Notes under the pieces: generated by a model
Told to the model about the DNA's origin: nothing
What the model saw: the letters and a program-made list of their open reading frames with translations, nothing else
The model's database searches: none
Assembly: GCA_911728455.2 (NCBI GenBank)
Contig: OU452222.1
Location: 19,354,559 to 19,418,558, forward strand
Source: Marthasterias glacialis
Lineage: Eukaryota > Echinodermata > Asteroidea > Forcipulatida > Asteriidae
Reading direction: 5' to 3'
Length of the DNA stretch: 64,000 bases
Translations under genes and position numbers: made by a program
In this document: piece by piece, positions 28,401 to 43,400 of the stretch
Numbering within the stretch: the first letter of the stretch is position 1
Layout of the letters: each line of letters starts with the position of its first letter

Positions 28401-31400
28401 TTCGAACTCAATATTTTGTTTCCTTAAAACTCAATATTCCGTTCCCACGAAATTTGTTCATTCCCTTCAAAAAACTGTTTCGTTTCTCTGAACACATGGC
28501 TTGAGGGATCATATTTAGTAATTCAAGTATTTCAAGGTAAGTTAACATGTCGAGAAAAAGGAAGTAATGCATTAGTTTCAGGGAAGGCAATACAGGAAGG
28601 AAAGAAAATGATTTCGAGGGAACGAAATAATATTGACAGCAAACGGAACAGTACTTCGAGGGAACAAAACTAGGTCATCCTATTTTGATCGATCCCCTTT
28701 TTCCGAATCCTTCAAACAGATGCAGATTGAGAGTTATTACAACATGTTTTATAAGAAGCGTGTCCGAATTCACGCAGCTGTTAACTAATGTACACCAGTT
28801 TGTTAAGCACAGAGTTGTTAAAGGCGGAACATGCTATCCAGGCAAAGTACCAAGTATAACGAACACTGCTCATGACAGACTACCAGCGGTTCTAATGCTA
28901 ATAGCAGTCGAGTTACTTAAACTACCTTCAAGCCCCAGATCAACATTGGTGAGAAGAAAAATATAAATGCTCACAGATTTACATACACCTTATACATGGT
29001 ATAAGGACAGCGATGGTAGAAAACTTTCCTGAAAATAATGTCTGCCCGAAGTGTTATCGTTTTTAAATACTAAATGAAATAAGATCTATGACCGGTTTCA
29101 ACCTGGAGGTCGCGTGATAATTTGATATTATCCCCAGAAAAAACTGCTATGTGTGAGAAATTAACACTCAACACTCAGTTTTCCCTGTTTTTCCAATTCG
29201 AAATAAACACGTATGAACGTTTTGTGCAATACTTGATATGACAAGTTGCGCACCCAGACAAAAATATCTGGAGGACGCTGGGAAATAAATTATGCCCTCA
29301 GCGGCTGGGGGTGGGGCTTGGAGATGGGGTGAGCTTATGCAAAATACGAAATGATATACTAAAAATACTGAACAGCAGCCGACGACCCCGCCCCCTTCGT
29401 TAAAACGCCCCATTTTTTGCTTTTTTATCTCTGTTAAAAATAGAATAAAATAATATTTGAAAAATCGGCAGGCACTTAGAGGGCCCCGAGCCTCCCCTTC
29501 GGATATGCGTCTGATGAGAAATTACGTTTTACTCGAAAAAGTGACCACCCAATTTGATGAATCTTTTACAGGTTGGTTGTTTTGATGTGTTCATTGAAAA
29601 CTAGAGGGTTGTTCTTCCACAAAGGCCGTGATGTATATTAAAATACATTCAACTGTTATAAAAACATCTTCAAAGCATCAAACAGAATGCATAAGACTGT
29701 ACGGTGACAATTCAATCAAGTACGGATCTCCTCAGAGACACACAGAGTTCAAGAGGTTCCCGTCACTTTGAAAGTTGTAAAACACTGTCAACTTGTGGAG
29801 ACTTCGCTGCACGATTGATGTCCCCTCTGGGACTCCGTAAGCCTGTCGGCAGCCCGTGTGTCGTGCAAGAGATAATCAATACAAATTGCCCGGTACATCC
29901 CATTTCCCTAGATCAGGGGGTGACAAGTTCATTGAGAGTGATGGGAAGTTCCACTGAAGGACAGTGATCCAACGGCCTTGTTGATTGACTGAAACTTCAC
30001 AACGTTTAAAAAGGATGGAACATGTAAAATGTAAACTTGTTGTTTATTTACACTAATTCTACTGCTAACGGGTACACCTGTTAATGTCTTCTTGAAAGAA
30101 ATGGTGGCCCCCAAAAGACCACTTTGCTGTTCCCAACATTCCCACGAACCTATCCTTACCCTCGTCAAGAGACGACGGCTGTCTTCTGCTGACGTCTACA
30201 CAGTGCAAACTATAGTCCAACGATCGAAAACAACAAGCAGGCTCTTCTTCAGAACCGGCACTTCTCAGTCAAGAGAAGGGTATTACCCGTTAGTATTATT
30301 CCTATTTATCTACACCATTATGCTAAGCCTGAAACCATACAGAAATGAAAAGTCCTTGTCAAATTTGTATACAAAACATGGTTACCTAATTTTATAGTTA
30401 GTGAAGAAACCTTACACGGTAGACGTACGGTACGCATCGGAGGATAGGGGTGTGGGTTGAGGTGAGGGTTGGGGTCAGGGTTAGGATTAGGGCTAGGGTC
30501 AGGGTTGGGAGGAGCCCCTAGCTCCTCGGCGGAACTGTTGAGGTTTGTCTAAACCGTAGGCTATATTATTGCGTATGATACTTATTTCACATTAACACCT
30601 ATGGAAACTTGATATACGACCACACTTTACAGTTTAGTTTCATGGCGCAATCGCAAAGCTATGATGTTTCTAAAGAACATTACTTTGTAAACTTTGATTG
30701 ATCAAAACCTTCCACTGCACCCTGAATTAGACCCCCTCTCCTTGCTTACAGGTAGACCCTGACGTAGAGGGCGTGTTGTTCTTAGGCTTAAAGTTCCAAA
30801 AATACAGTGCTTTTGTTACCGTTAAAATACTATTTTTGATTACGGCAAACAGAAACTGTGAATATTGATTACAATGTCAAGGCTTGACCTCTGCCTTAAG
30901 TAGGATCAAATTTATGGTCCACTGGAGATAACGAAACTTGTGTTCGGTTTAATCCTCAATTGCCAAAGCCACAAGAACACCATCTGTCTTCATTATTGTG
31001 CAGATTTCTTTTAACACCTCGGTGAGTTATACTTTGTTATGACCTGTCTCCCTCTAATTACCTGTTGGTTCTATAATCAGTTATTCCTCTTTACCCAGTT
31101 AACGCTCGCCAAGTAATTGTTTTTTATCTACGCTCTGTAATCACTGGTGTGGCAAGTGGGTGTGGTCATAATAGGTGTGGTCTTTGTTCGTGATTGCCTC
31201 GGGATTGTTAAAATGCTGACGCACTCCATTTTGAGTGAGTGTAAACAGAAATAACTCTCTATCTCCCAGTATTTTAAAATTATGTTTTGATATACGGTGT
31301 GGCATTTAAATAAAAAATCAAATTAGGAAATGCATCTAAACATGGTGTCAGATTTGTATCTCGTCAAGGTATTGGTGGGGTCTGGAACAAGGGAGGAGAA

Positions 31401-34400
31401 GGGACGTGACCCCTTAGCTCCAAATGACTTCTAAACGCATAATCCCAACCCATAGAAACCTTTGGTCTTATCATGGTGGTGCTACTTTCTCAGCCGCTTA
31501 TACCTCTCGAACGTGTATCACGGTACAGCGATGAAAACAAAATACCCTCTTTTTATGTAAAAAACGAAGCAACACTTCTAATGGACACTTATTGACCAAA
31601 TAAATGCGACTGTGGCAAGGTCGCAATTTATCACATGAAAATTGACGTTGTTGAGGTATGGTTACATGTACGTTTAAAGCCACCATACAAATATGGTGGC
31701 AGCATGGGTACATTTCTGGTGTTCCTGGTTCGAATCCAGCCTCGTAAAGGATCATGAAAAATGCTTTATTTGGTAACTTTCCGTCGCTCACGGTTCTGAG
31801 ACTGCAACATCTTTGGCGACAACATACTTACCAGCTTTCGCTATAGCATGGTCTCCCCTACGCCTAGCCCTACTACCCCTTTGGTAGCCTCGCCCTCAAC
31901 GGCTTAGGCTTTCTATTGTGCAATAACGACAGTCGTAAGATCACTGTTGAGGACGAGACTATAGGCATGGCAATTCGTGCTAAACCATGCCGTGCTGGTC
32001 CCTGTATGATGCATTTGTTCCCAAACACAAAGTTTCTTCATACAGTCTCGACCTTACTACAACTGAATATTTGAAATATTCTAGTCCACCCTTCTTCAAG
32101 CACATGAGTTTCAAAGTGGCCCTCAGTGCACTTTGGTTGTAACCCGCGTGGTATGCACAATGACCCATCAGCTATAAACAGTTGATTTAACCGAGTGATT
32201 CAAGGGCAAAGGTAAGCTGTACTTTGGTTGGTCTAACGGAAACCTCATTTATACGGTGTTCATAGTTTACTTAATGGCCCTGCATTCGAGCTTGGTCTCC
32301 CATATACAGTCAAGTATACTTACCCTGGTTTCTTCGGCTGTTGGGTCATATATATCACTGTCAATAATAAATGGATCCAACGTCCCCTCAGCAATTCCTG
32401 CACAAACAATGATGAAGAAAAGTTTTAGTTCAAAAATTTGTAGTCAGTAAACAGAAACACTAATCAAGTTTAATGCATATACAAAACGATTATGCATTTA
32501 GAATTGTTCTTTTCCAAAAAGAATTTCGTAAAAACGGTGCTTTTCTTATCTGCTTGCGTAACGTAAATTTTACGCTTTGTATATTACGTCTGCTATTAAA
32601 ATGGCTGTTTATTAAAGGGACACATTGCCTTCAAATCTTTTAAAATTTGGCTGCTTGGAATAGCTCCTTATCCTTTTTAAGAGTTGTTCATTCAAGAAAA
32701 CACCTACAGTGTGTTGTAATTAGTGAATAGTGATTTTAAAAAAACGTAAAGTTGCTTGTCGAAAATACAACCAGCGGAACCACACTCTGCATAGAAACAT
32801 ACGGTTCGCCGTTTTGTGGTGTCACAAATTTGGTTCTATACAAAAACGACGAAGCCTAAGCCTAAGCCTAAGCCGGAGCCCAAGCCGGAGCCCAAGCCCA
32901 AGCCCAAGCCGGAGCCCAAGCCCAAGCCCAAGCCGGAGCCCAAGCCCAAGCCCAAGCCCAATCCGTTCTTTCGAAAAGAGCCTTAGTGTTTCTCTCATTT
33001 AATTAAAGTAACATTGTCCACTTTAATCCTGATAAAAAGAAAAGTTGTTAAAAGGTAAAGAGACTAGACCAAGAATATTACCTTCAAATATTTCTTCATT
33101 CTGCTCAATGATCGTTTCCATTGAGTCTGGCCCTCGGTCCAAAGCTGAAGACAAACCGAAGAAGAACAAAAATCACTGTTTTCACACTCAGTTTTTCCCT
33201 CCTTTGTTAAAAAAAACAAAACAAAACAAAACAAAAAACACCGAACAGCAAGATGTGCACGCAAGGCTATTGGGAATTCTGACCGGCGTCAAGTTTTAGT
33301 CTACGAAAACATTTTCTTGTGGAAGTGGGTTATGAAGTCAATAGGAACTGAGCGCTTCAATATGCTCACTTTGACCTTTGAACTGTAACTCTCCGTATAC
33401 TCTACCCGTAAATTGGGATATGAGCATTATCGGTAAGGAGACCGGCAACATATGGTGTTCCGAACAAAAACATGTTGCAAGGTCGAGATGACACGGAACA
33501 TGTTAGAAACTTTTATATACGTGCTCATTGAAGGCTTCAAGGGTATGCCTGCACATTGTGTGTCTATTAAGGGAATTCCGCCTTGGAAGTTAAGGGGGAA
33601 CATGAAAACAGATTATGCTGTTTTGAAGAAATGTGCAAAAAAGGTCGGTCTCTTCCCCAGTGTATATAGCGACTCGCTTTGATTTTGAAAGCTATTAATT
33701 TTTTGTTGGGACGTCATGGCTATATATACCTCGTTGCCATTGGCCGTGCAATTTTCTTTCAAGTCACTCTGTCCCAGACAGTTAGCTCAACGGGAGAGCC
33801 ACCGGTAGTATTGCCAAGTTAAGCACCATTGACTGCGGTTAGTAAATGGATGGGAGACCACTCCAAGTACTGTTATGGTTGGTGGCTTGTCTGGGACATG
33901 ATAGGGCTTTGTAACATCCAGCTAACGTCTTTCGGATGGGACGTAAAACTGTAGGTCCTGTGCGTTGTGTAATGCACATAAAACACCCAGAACACTTATC
34001 GTAAAAGAGAAGGGGCTTTACCCCCGGTGTTTCTGGTTTGGCTGCTTAATGCGCCACCTCTGAGCATGTTTGGAGCATAGATTATACACATTGTAATGCG
34101 CATTTGATCATATTAATATGGAATTTGCGCAATATAAATGGAAAATTATTATATTATTATTATTATAAGATAAGTCAATGTTGAACTTGGTACCAAGCAC
34201 TGGGGATGAGGTCGGTTACGTCGAGCTGTGGTGGTATTTACGCATGACGTTAAAATATAAACGGTACTACCATAGAGGGTCTAGATTGGTTCTTGACTCA
34301 AGTCTAAGTTTGGGTGCATGCGTTTGCATGGTAGAACGAAAAATGGGGTGTATCAAATGGGGGGGGGGGTTAGCGGGTATGGGAGGGTGGTGGGGTGGGA

Positions 34401-37400
34401 TAGTGCGAGTGTCACAGACAGCTTCGTCCAGGTGGTCGCACTAAAATGAAATAAGTTGAAGTATCACCAGCTGTAATATGTTAGCCTCAATTTCATCAAG
34501 CTGGCATAACATATGGAACATGCATGGCCTTCAATACATCTATAAATCTCTATAGAATTCATGACACGGTTTACGATTAGTAATAACGTGTAAGTTACGG
34601 GCACTCTGTGATTGGAAAGAGCGATGTTGTTTTCACGTTCGTACGCTCATCGGTCTCGAACAAGCCCTTTGAATACATCAAGATTTGACTTTGCATGTTT
34701 ATCGTTGACTCAAGTTAAAGGTCAGATACCGGTCAGATGGTGCAATTTTAGAAGTTTGAAATTGTTAATCGATAGTTGCACACATGCTAAATAATTATTT
34801 GCCTTGTTCATTGTACATCTTTTAACTGGATCACACTCACACCCACGCTTGTCGACCCCGTAAATGGAGGACACCCGTTTGTTCTCCCATAGTTTGGACT
34901 TCGTCTTTTTTAGCGACGTCCCCATTGGTTTTGTACACGAAAGCGAAGCGAGAACGTCCTCGCTCTGTCAAAACACCCAGATGCCTTTTGTTGAAGTCCT
35001 CGGTTTCAACGGGTAGACACCCCGACGCGCTCATTCGCATGACGTCACGAGTAACATACAATGTTTGAATGCCCTGGAACTGGAAGGTGAGAATAGATTG
35101 CAAAGCGCCTTGAATAAAGGCTACACTTACAGGCTTGAAGCTGAACTCAAATATATCAGCCACGCCCACTTCAAGCGTCAGGAATAACTTGTCTGCTTCT
35201 GACATTTTGTCGGACATTTTTAAAAGTGTCGAAGGTAACCTCAAGTTTGTTTCATTATCAGGCTTATTTCATCTCGCCAATCTCGACATGAGAAAAGATA
35301 AAAAATCTACCGTCCACGCTTTCCCATTAAAAATTCATACAGTAATAATTTATAAAGATTGGCTTTGAAAATGCGGTAGTAATATTGATAGCGCTTACCC
35401 TGTGGTGCAGGGGCGCCAACGTCTACTCCTTCCTGCAAACAAGAAAGAGAAACCAAAATTAATGTTGTCTTAAATAATATTTTGAAAAAGAAGAAAAAAG
35501 GAAATTAGTTGTTGCAAACTTCTTACCAACCAAAATGACCTAAGATATTATAGGCAAAAAAAAGTGTTAATGGCCTTACTTTTCGACCCAAGTGGAGTCT
35601 TTTTAAATATTTCGTCCAAGAAATGTGGCGATAGCTGTCATATTTGATTTCGTTACTCAACAGCTTTTCTTCCCTGAATCAACCGAAGCAATGTGACTCC
35701 AGTCAACAACAGCATTGGTGGGATCTGAATCCACCGCCTCATACGAACGGACTCTGGTGCACCACCCTAAATATGTCCAAATTGGGGCACCAAACTGATT
35801 ACCATAACCCCGGAATTCATTTTTAAATAAAAACTTTTTAGGGTCATGCAATAGATTAAATAATTATGATCAGTGGAAATCATATCAGGGTAACAGATGG
35901 GGGTTCCGTGCTTCAACTTTTGAGGAGACTTGATAAATTTCGGCTATAAAGTTGGGTCAAATTTATCTTGGCAAATGGAGGGATTCATTTGAAATGGCAG
36001 CGAGCCAGTTTTGGAAAAAATAATAACAATAATTCGGGTAGTTCTGTCTGGGGGTTATATAAGCAACATTTCTCAACGGCGGACCTGGCAAAAATCGAGA
36101 AAATTTTGGCAGGTTAAGATTCAAACTATAGTAGACCAATCCATTAAGACCCGCCCCTAAATATATTGACTAATTACAGCATTGGCTGTTATCACCTCTT
36201 TAAACGTTTGCATCACAACGTGCGTTTTTTCCATGCCACACTCCTCAACATGAACGCGCGCGCTATAAGTACGCACGTTTACATTTTTCAATAGGATTAT
36301 ATCGTGTCGGACTTTTGTCGGACTTTCGGTTGTGCCAAGGCTGTGATTGGTCAACACGGGGGCGGGGCTTAATGGATCGGTCTATTGTTAGTCTTCTCAC
36401 AACAACTGAGTCCTGGGTAAGGATTGTTTCACTGTTTAGGAATTTTACACTAAGTTCAATGAGAGTTTATCTTGTGCGGTGCACCCTTCTTACAAACTTA
36501 TTTTCTGCTTTTGACAAATTCCCTGGCCGTTTCTTAAACAGTGTATAAGCCTATCTATTTATACAGTACGCTATGCACTGCGCAGTCTCACTTTAAATTA
36601 GCTGGGCTCAAAGCGGAAGAAACGGGTTAAAAACAGCCCATCTTCCGCTAAAACACGTATTTAGTACAAAATTATCTAAATTCCCAAACTTCAGTCTCTT
36701 CGCGAAAGATGACGATGGTTGCTGGAAAGTTTTTCAAAGGCACAACTTCTCTGGTACTCATTATCTCAATATCCATCTTCCACCGAAGATCACTTCCAAT
36801 TACTAGAACTTTAACTTGCACTTTCTGGAGTTCATTTTAGGTACAGATCCTCCCCGAGCAGCAGCAAGCTTCACTCTTGTACTTCACTCGTTTTTTCAGT
36901 CATGTGGAGAAGCCAGAATCTGTTTGCATTCCCATGTCACGCAGGCGGGCTGCTTATATAGAGGTAGTAAATTACTAATTTGCGGTCCATTACATAGACC
37001 AATCTCCACGCATACACCTAGTCACGTCTGTGAATGAAGGCCTACACGTTTACCTGAGTCTGCTTCAAGGGATGCCGGTTTTGAGTAACTATTTTTGGGA
37101 TGTGGTTTTTTAACTTTAATTGGTTTTAATTGTGTTTGTTTTGGGGCAGCATTATCGCATTCACTGTTAATGATGGGGCATCAAATGCACTTGATGAGCA
37201 GCATCGTTCGCAGTGCTTGTAGGTTGTGTTTATTTAAACCAAGGTAAAGCTGGCACATGGCTCGACTGGTCCCTTGTCTTTGTCCGTAATGATAAAGACA
37301 GGCACTGGACTTACACACCCAATGGTTTCATTGGATATTAACTACCAGACTGATATGACACACAGTTAGTAGTAGTATGGCATGCAATGTCAAAGGTATA

Positions 37401-40400
37401 CATCTGGCAGGTATAACTGCAAAGTTCTGAAGGCCGGAATTTGGCGATATTCACGCGCCTCGAAGTGTGACATCAAATGTTCGGGCTGTTTTATATTTTT
37501 TTTCTGCAGTCTGAAATTGCCACTGTCGTGATGATTTTCAATGGGGAATTTGTTTTTCTTTGAATCGATTCCAAAAAGGGAATCCTTAAAAAAAAAAACT
37601 TTTTTTCCGAGGATGGCAATTCTGAACTGCAGAAAGAAAAAAATTGCGTTCGGGCTCGCGGAGGGCATTTTACTTGCAGTGTGAACAAAATATGTGTCTA
37701 CGTCATCATTACAGTTATGTGGGGACGATGCGGCTCTTCAACCTCGTACACCAATGCAGCTACGACTAATAGACCTTATGCATTGACGTCATCACGCCGC
37801 CATCTTAGAGGTAAATCGATGATGTAACAATGGAAACGCAGAGATTTGTATGCGCGGTGCACAGGATTGGCCAATGAACAACCCCATTTTGACCTCTAGA
37901 CGAGGGCGCCCTACTCAAATGACGTCATGTGCATAAGGTCTATTGGTACCAAAAAAGAACTTCATTCTGCCGTGTTTTCGAGCTCATATACTGAGCAATG
38001 ATAAATAATTCTATAGTAACATTATTTAAACATAAGCAATAACGTCTTGATCCAAGAACAGCCATCTTTTCTCACTTCGCACACTGTCCTCAGGTCGTCT
38101 TAGGTGAGATTGTGAGTCCTTACTCGCTCATTAATCTCCCAACGGTTACTTTAAGATGTCCCCGGCACGACCTCGTCTGAAAGTTCATCGTTCCAAATCG
38201 ATGGTTTGTCGCCAGTCGTCATAGCCAATGCAAATAGAACTGCTTGACACGTGCCTTTGCACTCCAACATACCCTTCACCAAGTAATTCAATTTTCAAAC
38301 CCCCGGTATACCACCAGCATCTCTCTTCGTATTTAGTTTTTTTTCATCGACGAAGTTTGATACGTTGGTATGCCTGTTTGTGGGGTGAGAGAATTTGGTA
38401 CCTCTTATTCAGCGGGCAGTGAAGCCACAAGACTTCAGAGGATGTAATCGCGGTTAACGGCAGCTTGTTAAAAATAATACAGCAATGAAGGGTGACAGGA
38501 GGACTGGCCGGGTTTCCGTAATGGTAGGGGAGGATGCTCCGCGAAACTCGAAACCTTACCGGAAGAGAACGGTCTATTTGCCAGCATGGAACGATCCCCC
38601 CACTCCATGCTGCTAGTGAAGAATAGTGTCATTTTTACGTGGATAAATTTGTCAGGTATAACATCTAGCTCGGGTTTAGTATACCACAGAAAAAAGAGTC
38701 CAAAACTGTATCAATTTATGACAAAATAGTAAATTAAAATTGCAGAAGATTAAGTAAACAAGAGGAACCCTTTTCCTCTAGCTTCATTTTATTATTTTAC
38801 GTTTTAAATAAAAGAATAGAAATGGAATTGAATGAAAGAATTGCCCTTTTTGGATATCTTATTCCATGACTCAACATAGTGATCTCAATATTGAAGTAAA
38901 TATATTCACGACTCAAGCTGCACACTTGTACGTCAACATTCACGTCATTATTACGAGCTTACGAGAACTTGCAATATTGCACCCCGAAAATCCTTTATAT
39001 TGAGATATGACCCGGAATCGTTCCCCCACACAGTTTCAAACTATGTGCCAGGCTCTGGGAAGAAATAGCTTGTAAAAGTGACGTACAGGTTTGAAACTTT
39101 GAGCCACAGCTGTCGATATTCACGACAATTCTGACGTCATTATATGCGCATTAAAGTGAAGATTAACATTTGTGTTTAAATCTGAAGACGTCAGGCGAAA
39201 GCAGTCATGCCCATAACAATCCTCCTCTTGGGTCATCGGTTGAAATCTTGTACAAAACCCGCCGAGGAAATAGCAAGCACGTGGCAGGAGCGCACGGGCT
39301 GATGTCAAAAAGTCACGCAGACTAAAGGCACGTCCACACACAGGGAAATCCGTGCTGGACAAGGTTTTACAGTTTCGACAGTCGCGTTTTACGGCCGTCT
39401 TCCTACATCAACCGGATGTTTTGGAACAGACTATCCCTGAAGCCATTTTGATTGCTTTTATAAAAAGTACAGTTTTTTATCCTTTATGTGTGTGTGTGTG
39501 TGTGGGGGGGGGTGTCTAACCGTTGAACCCGAGGACTCCAAACAAAATGAATCCTTGTGTTTTGATAGAGCACGGGCGTCCTCGCTTCGCTTTCATGTAC
39601 CTAACCAACGGAGACGTCGCTAAAAAATCAACCAAGTCTAAACAATGGAAGAAGAAAGAGAAGTTCACGATCTACCGGGGGTCGACAAACATGTCAGCGT
39701 GTCTAAGGTTGAAACTGAGAGCGTTAACAAAAGAGGGCCAGGGTAGTTTGCCACACCGAGGGCGTCCTCGCTTCGATTTCGTGTGCAAAACCAATGAGGA
39801 CGTCGCAAAAACGGGAGAACGAAGAGAAGTACGTTACCGGGTGTTCTGTACAGGTTTTCTTGGTGCAGGTTTTGTGCCGACGTCCCAATGAGATGAGGTT
39901 ACCAATAACTTATTAGTTCACCTGTAAGAACTAATATATTACTTATAAAGTGCATCATTGCATTATTTCATTGGAACCCACAATTAGGGTTGTTATGATT
40001 GATTCATTCCAGTTATTTCTAGCCGAGGTTTGTTTTGCTTTACAGACACAATGTGATATGTGTCTCAAACAGTGAGTGAGTTGGTCAATCAACGACCACG
40101 GCTGACCTCGTCGGGTCGTTGGACTTTTAGAGGACGTGACAATCGAGGTTGAGTCGGAGAAGGGAGGTGGTGGTGAGTCTGGCAAACTATTCGTGACTGG
40201 CCACACATGGTCAGGGCTAACAACTGTTCAGTTGTTCATAATAACAGCTATTTATGGGCATGAACTAATCAGCCCTTCCCGAGAAATATGCACATACACT
40301 ATTGACTGGCAAACGCCACCGACTTGTACACTAGGCTGACGCACAAACGCGTAAGCGTTATGCCACCATCAGCACCACACAAAAAGGCGCGATTTTCCCT

Positions 40401-43400
40401 CCGGTTTTGCCAACCATAGTGTTAAAGCGCATGTGCGAAATGCAATTTTATACATATTTCATGGAAAGGGATTATTAAGCGTACTTATACAGCATATATA
40501 GTCTAATGGGCACTGGGCATTGTGCACTCGAAGTTATATAATCTGCTGACGGTAAATAGTGCGAGAACTATATAACTAGAAATAGTGGGTCGACTCGCCC
40601 GACCCCATTAACACCCTGCCCTCATCCCTGTAAACCCTACCACTATCAGATTCGAATAACAAAACTTTAATAGGCCTATACTAGTTTACTTCAAAGTGAC
40701 AATCAACCATTTTGTTTTCAGACTGTCGACAATGGGGCCTTTTCCAAACCTCGGCTTGGGGCTCTGGTTCCCACTTGGGCTCCGTCATCAATTTAGGAGC
40801 AGTGTACATTTTGCACGGCGGTATCAACATCAAACGGAGCCTGGAGCATGGAGCCTTGAACCTAAGCCGAGCTTTGGAAAAGGCCCCTGGTTTGGTTTGA
40901 GTAAAACATGACGCATGCTACACACCGTCCCCAGAAAAAATGTGTACCTTTTTAAAACTCCTAAATTTGATTTATACTTTAAAAAAAACCGAGCATGTTA
41001 TTTCCGTATAATGATGATTTGTTGAATACATTTTTCGGATTATGATCTTTAACACTAGATTGGTTGAAATTGATACACCTTTTCAACAACCTATGATTCT
41101 AAACTAAGCCAGGTACGGTAGTTTCAATCAAATCATCTCCGTAAAGTGACATGGCATTGGAAATCCATTTGGAATTTAGACAACAATTGCCTACATTCAT
41201 AAGCGGAGTTTAGAGGCACAACATGTCAACATTACTATAAGTGTTTTGCAGTATTGATACCAAAGATTCTACTTTAGGTATACAACATGTGATATTCCAT
41301 GCCAAAACCAGGTAGGCCTACTTCCTGCCCAAACTCAAAACTGGGGTTGTTTTGCTAATTACACAGGCCTAGATGAGAATATGTGCTTTCAAAAAAAAAA
41401 AAAAAAAAAAAACGAATTAGTGCATATTTATAGGGTTTTTTCTCATCAAAGAATGTTTGAGACATCACAATGATATCATGGATGATGTGTCGGTTGGCAT
41501 CCACAGTTAACGCCATTTTATTATTATCGAGAACTGCCTGATTTTGGCGAGGGCACAAAAAATAAATAAATAAATAAATAAACAAATAAAATAATAAAAT
41601 AAAATAAAATTACAAACGAATTATTTTTAGGCCCCCCCAAAAAAATAATAATAAATAAAATAAAAAAAACAAATTTACTTTTTGTTTTACTGTACTCCAT
41701 CGTAGTATTACCTTCTTAACAAAAATAAAAATGGTTAAATGACACTCTAATATTAATACACTTCTAACGAAACATTAGTTCTATTTTTATAACTCTTTTG
41801 CTCATTTCCTAATTCTAATTCCTTTGCGGTTCACCATTACTCTGTAAACCGATCACCATGAACTCGGCATACCATGTAGTAATGCTACCGGAACTGATGA
41901 GGAAGGACCACGTAATCTGTGCCATCATTATGAACAACTGGAATAATTCTGGCCGAGTTCAAGGGCGGGGAACACATTGTATTGGCTCAGAGTCATGGTT
42001 AAGTATAAGCGATTATAGACTGTAAATATAAACTGTGATTTCAAGCTAAGTTAAAGAGCAGAGTGAGAGGGGTCGCATACTGTTTTTAAACGTTTAGCCG
42101 CTAATGGCATCTCCTTTCCAACTTGACGTTTCTTCTTTTAAGCGGTTAAGCGGTTTGAACATAATAACGACATCTATGCGTGGCTTTTTAGGCATGTTAA
42201 AGCACGTGGACAGCATTGGTGATTATCACAGACCAGTATCCGCACTCTAATGACCCAGCATAATAGGACAACATAGTGTATACAAAAAAAACTCTTCTTT
42301 GTTTCCACTGTTGTCAAACATCGAGTTTTGGTCTGACTCGTGAGATCAAAACTTAAAGGCATTTTATACAGGATTGGTAAAGGTGATAATGCAGTGGTCT
42401 TACTTTGTCTGATTCAATATATACATGACAAAACAAAGCTGTGAAAATTTGGGCTTAATTCGTCGCCTGAGTCCGGAGAAAATAGTGAAAAACCGTACAC
42501 AATGTTCAGCATGCAAACACATTGGCCTTAATTTCGATTGTTACAACCGAAATCAGCTGTTGCGAAATGTTTTTTTGTTTTTTTATCAGGCTGGTTTTCA
42601 TATCAGTTTTCTCGCATTTTATGACAACATTTCAGAGGAGAATATTTCACAGAAAAATTGGTTCTAGTATGAACTTCATTAACAATAAGCTTCCAGACTG
42701 AAACTAAACAATACTGTTTTTTGTCCTAACCAACCCTGTATAATGCCTTTAACAGATGAAAATGTTTAATTTTAGACTTATCAATAAATTATACTTTATA
42801 AATACACAGTCGCTTTTGCAGTTTGTTTTACGACACAATTTACGCACGAACGAGTACAACAATTGAATGGTAACCCAAATCTGTCGTGAAAACAACTGTT
42901 TGTATTTAGGCCAGTCCAAATCCCTAGATTCGACGAAAAAAATCAACAGGTTCACGAGCTCTGTACGTGCTCGTACCACGTTAGTTGCCGAATCAGCAAT
43001 ACGTCTCTCGATTTCAACTCAGTGCAGTGAATGAAGCTATTCCAGAGTCAATCACGGCGTGCCTTTATGTTGATCGTATTTTTATCTTACGCTGCATTCA
43101 GCATGTCTCTAAGGGCATATGTATAGAGCAGAAATGTTGTTAGCTCAACATCTCATTTCATGTCACTTTGGACGTCATCAATTGCTGCATTTTTCCCCCG
43201 GTGGTTTGCATTTTACGCAAAACTTATTTGCATACTCCTGCGAATACTCAATACCTTTTCATCTTGAAAACTTTTTATTTTCCGTTGGAAATTTGTTGGA
43301 TCACTTCCAGTTAAAAATGTGCGTATTAATAGGTTTGTTTTTAAGGAGTTACTTGTTATATTGGTAGAGTTTGCAGTCACCAGTGTTTCCTTTGGCAACA

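Larger units (their letters stand above)
27023..32323 (-). other. Gene A intron 4
   Basis: About 5.3 kb without recognised exons. It holds a poly-T/poly-G run (27239-27275), a C11 run near 27641, a 20-base minisatellite (28285-28455), part of a TAAAGCCCCAGCTCAACATT element (28929-29092) and a GGGTTAGG-like patch (30450-30510). A tRNA B-box-like GGTTCGAATCC lies near 31727. Confidence 0.6.

Noticed and set aside
28285..28455. CRISPR-like direct repeats
   Set aside because: Units are degenerate, about 20 bases and without distinct spacers; the genome is animal. It is a minisatellite.
30450..30510. Telomere-like GGGTTAGG patch
   Set aside because: Short and degenerate, with no run of perfect units; most likely a small G-rich simple repeat.
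32730..33002. Plus-strand ORF rich in Ser, Arg and Pro
   Set aside because: It is produced by the AAGCCN hexamer array; no domain or splice context supports it.
33779..33900. 5S rRNA gene
   Set aside because: Only the internal promoter region matches, with changes, and it runs straight into a SINE body; a 5S-derived SINE head fits better.
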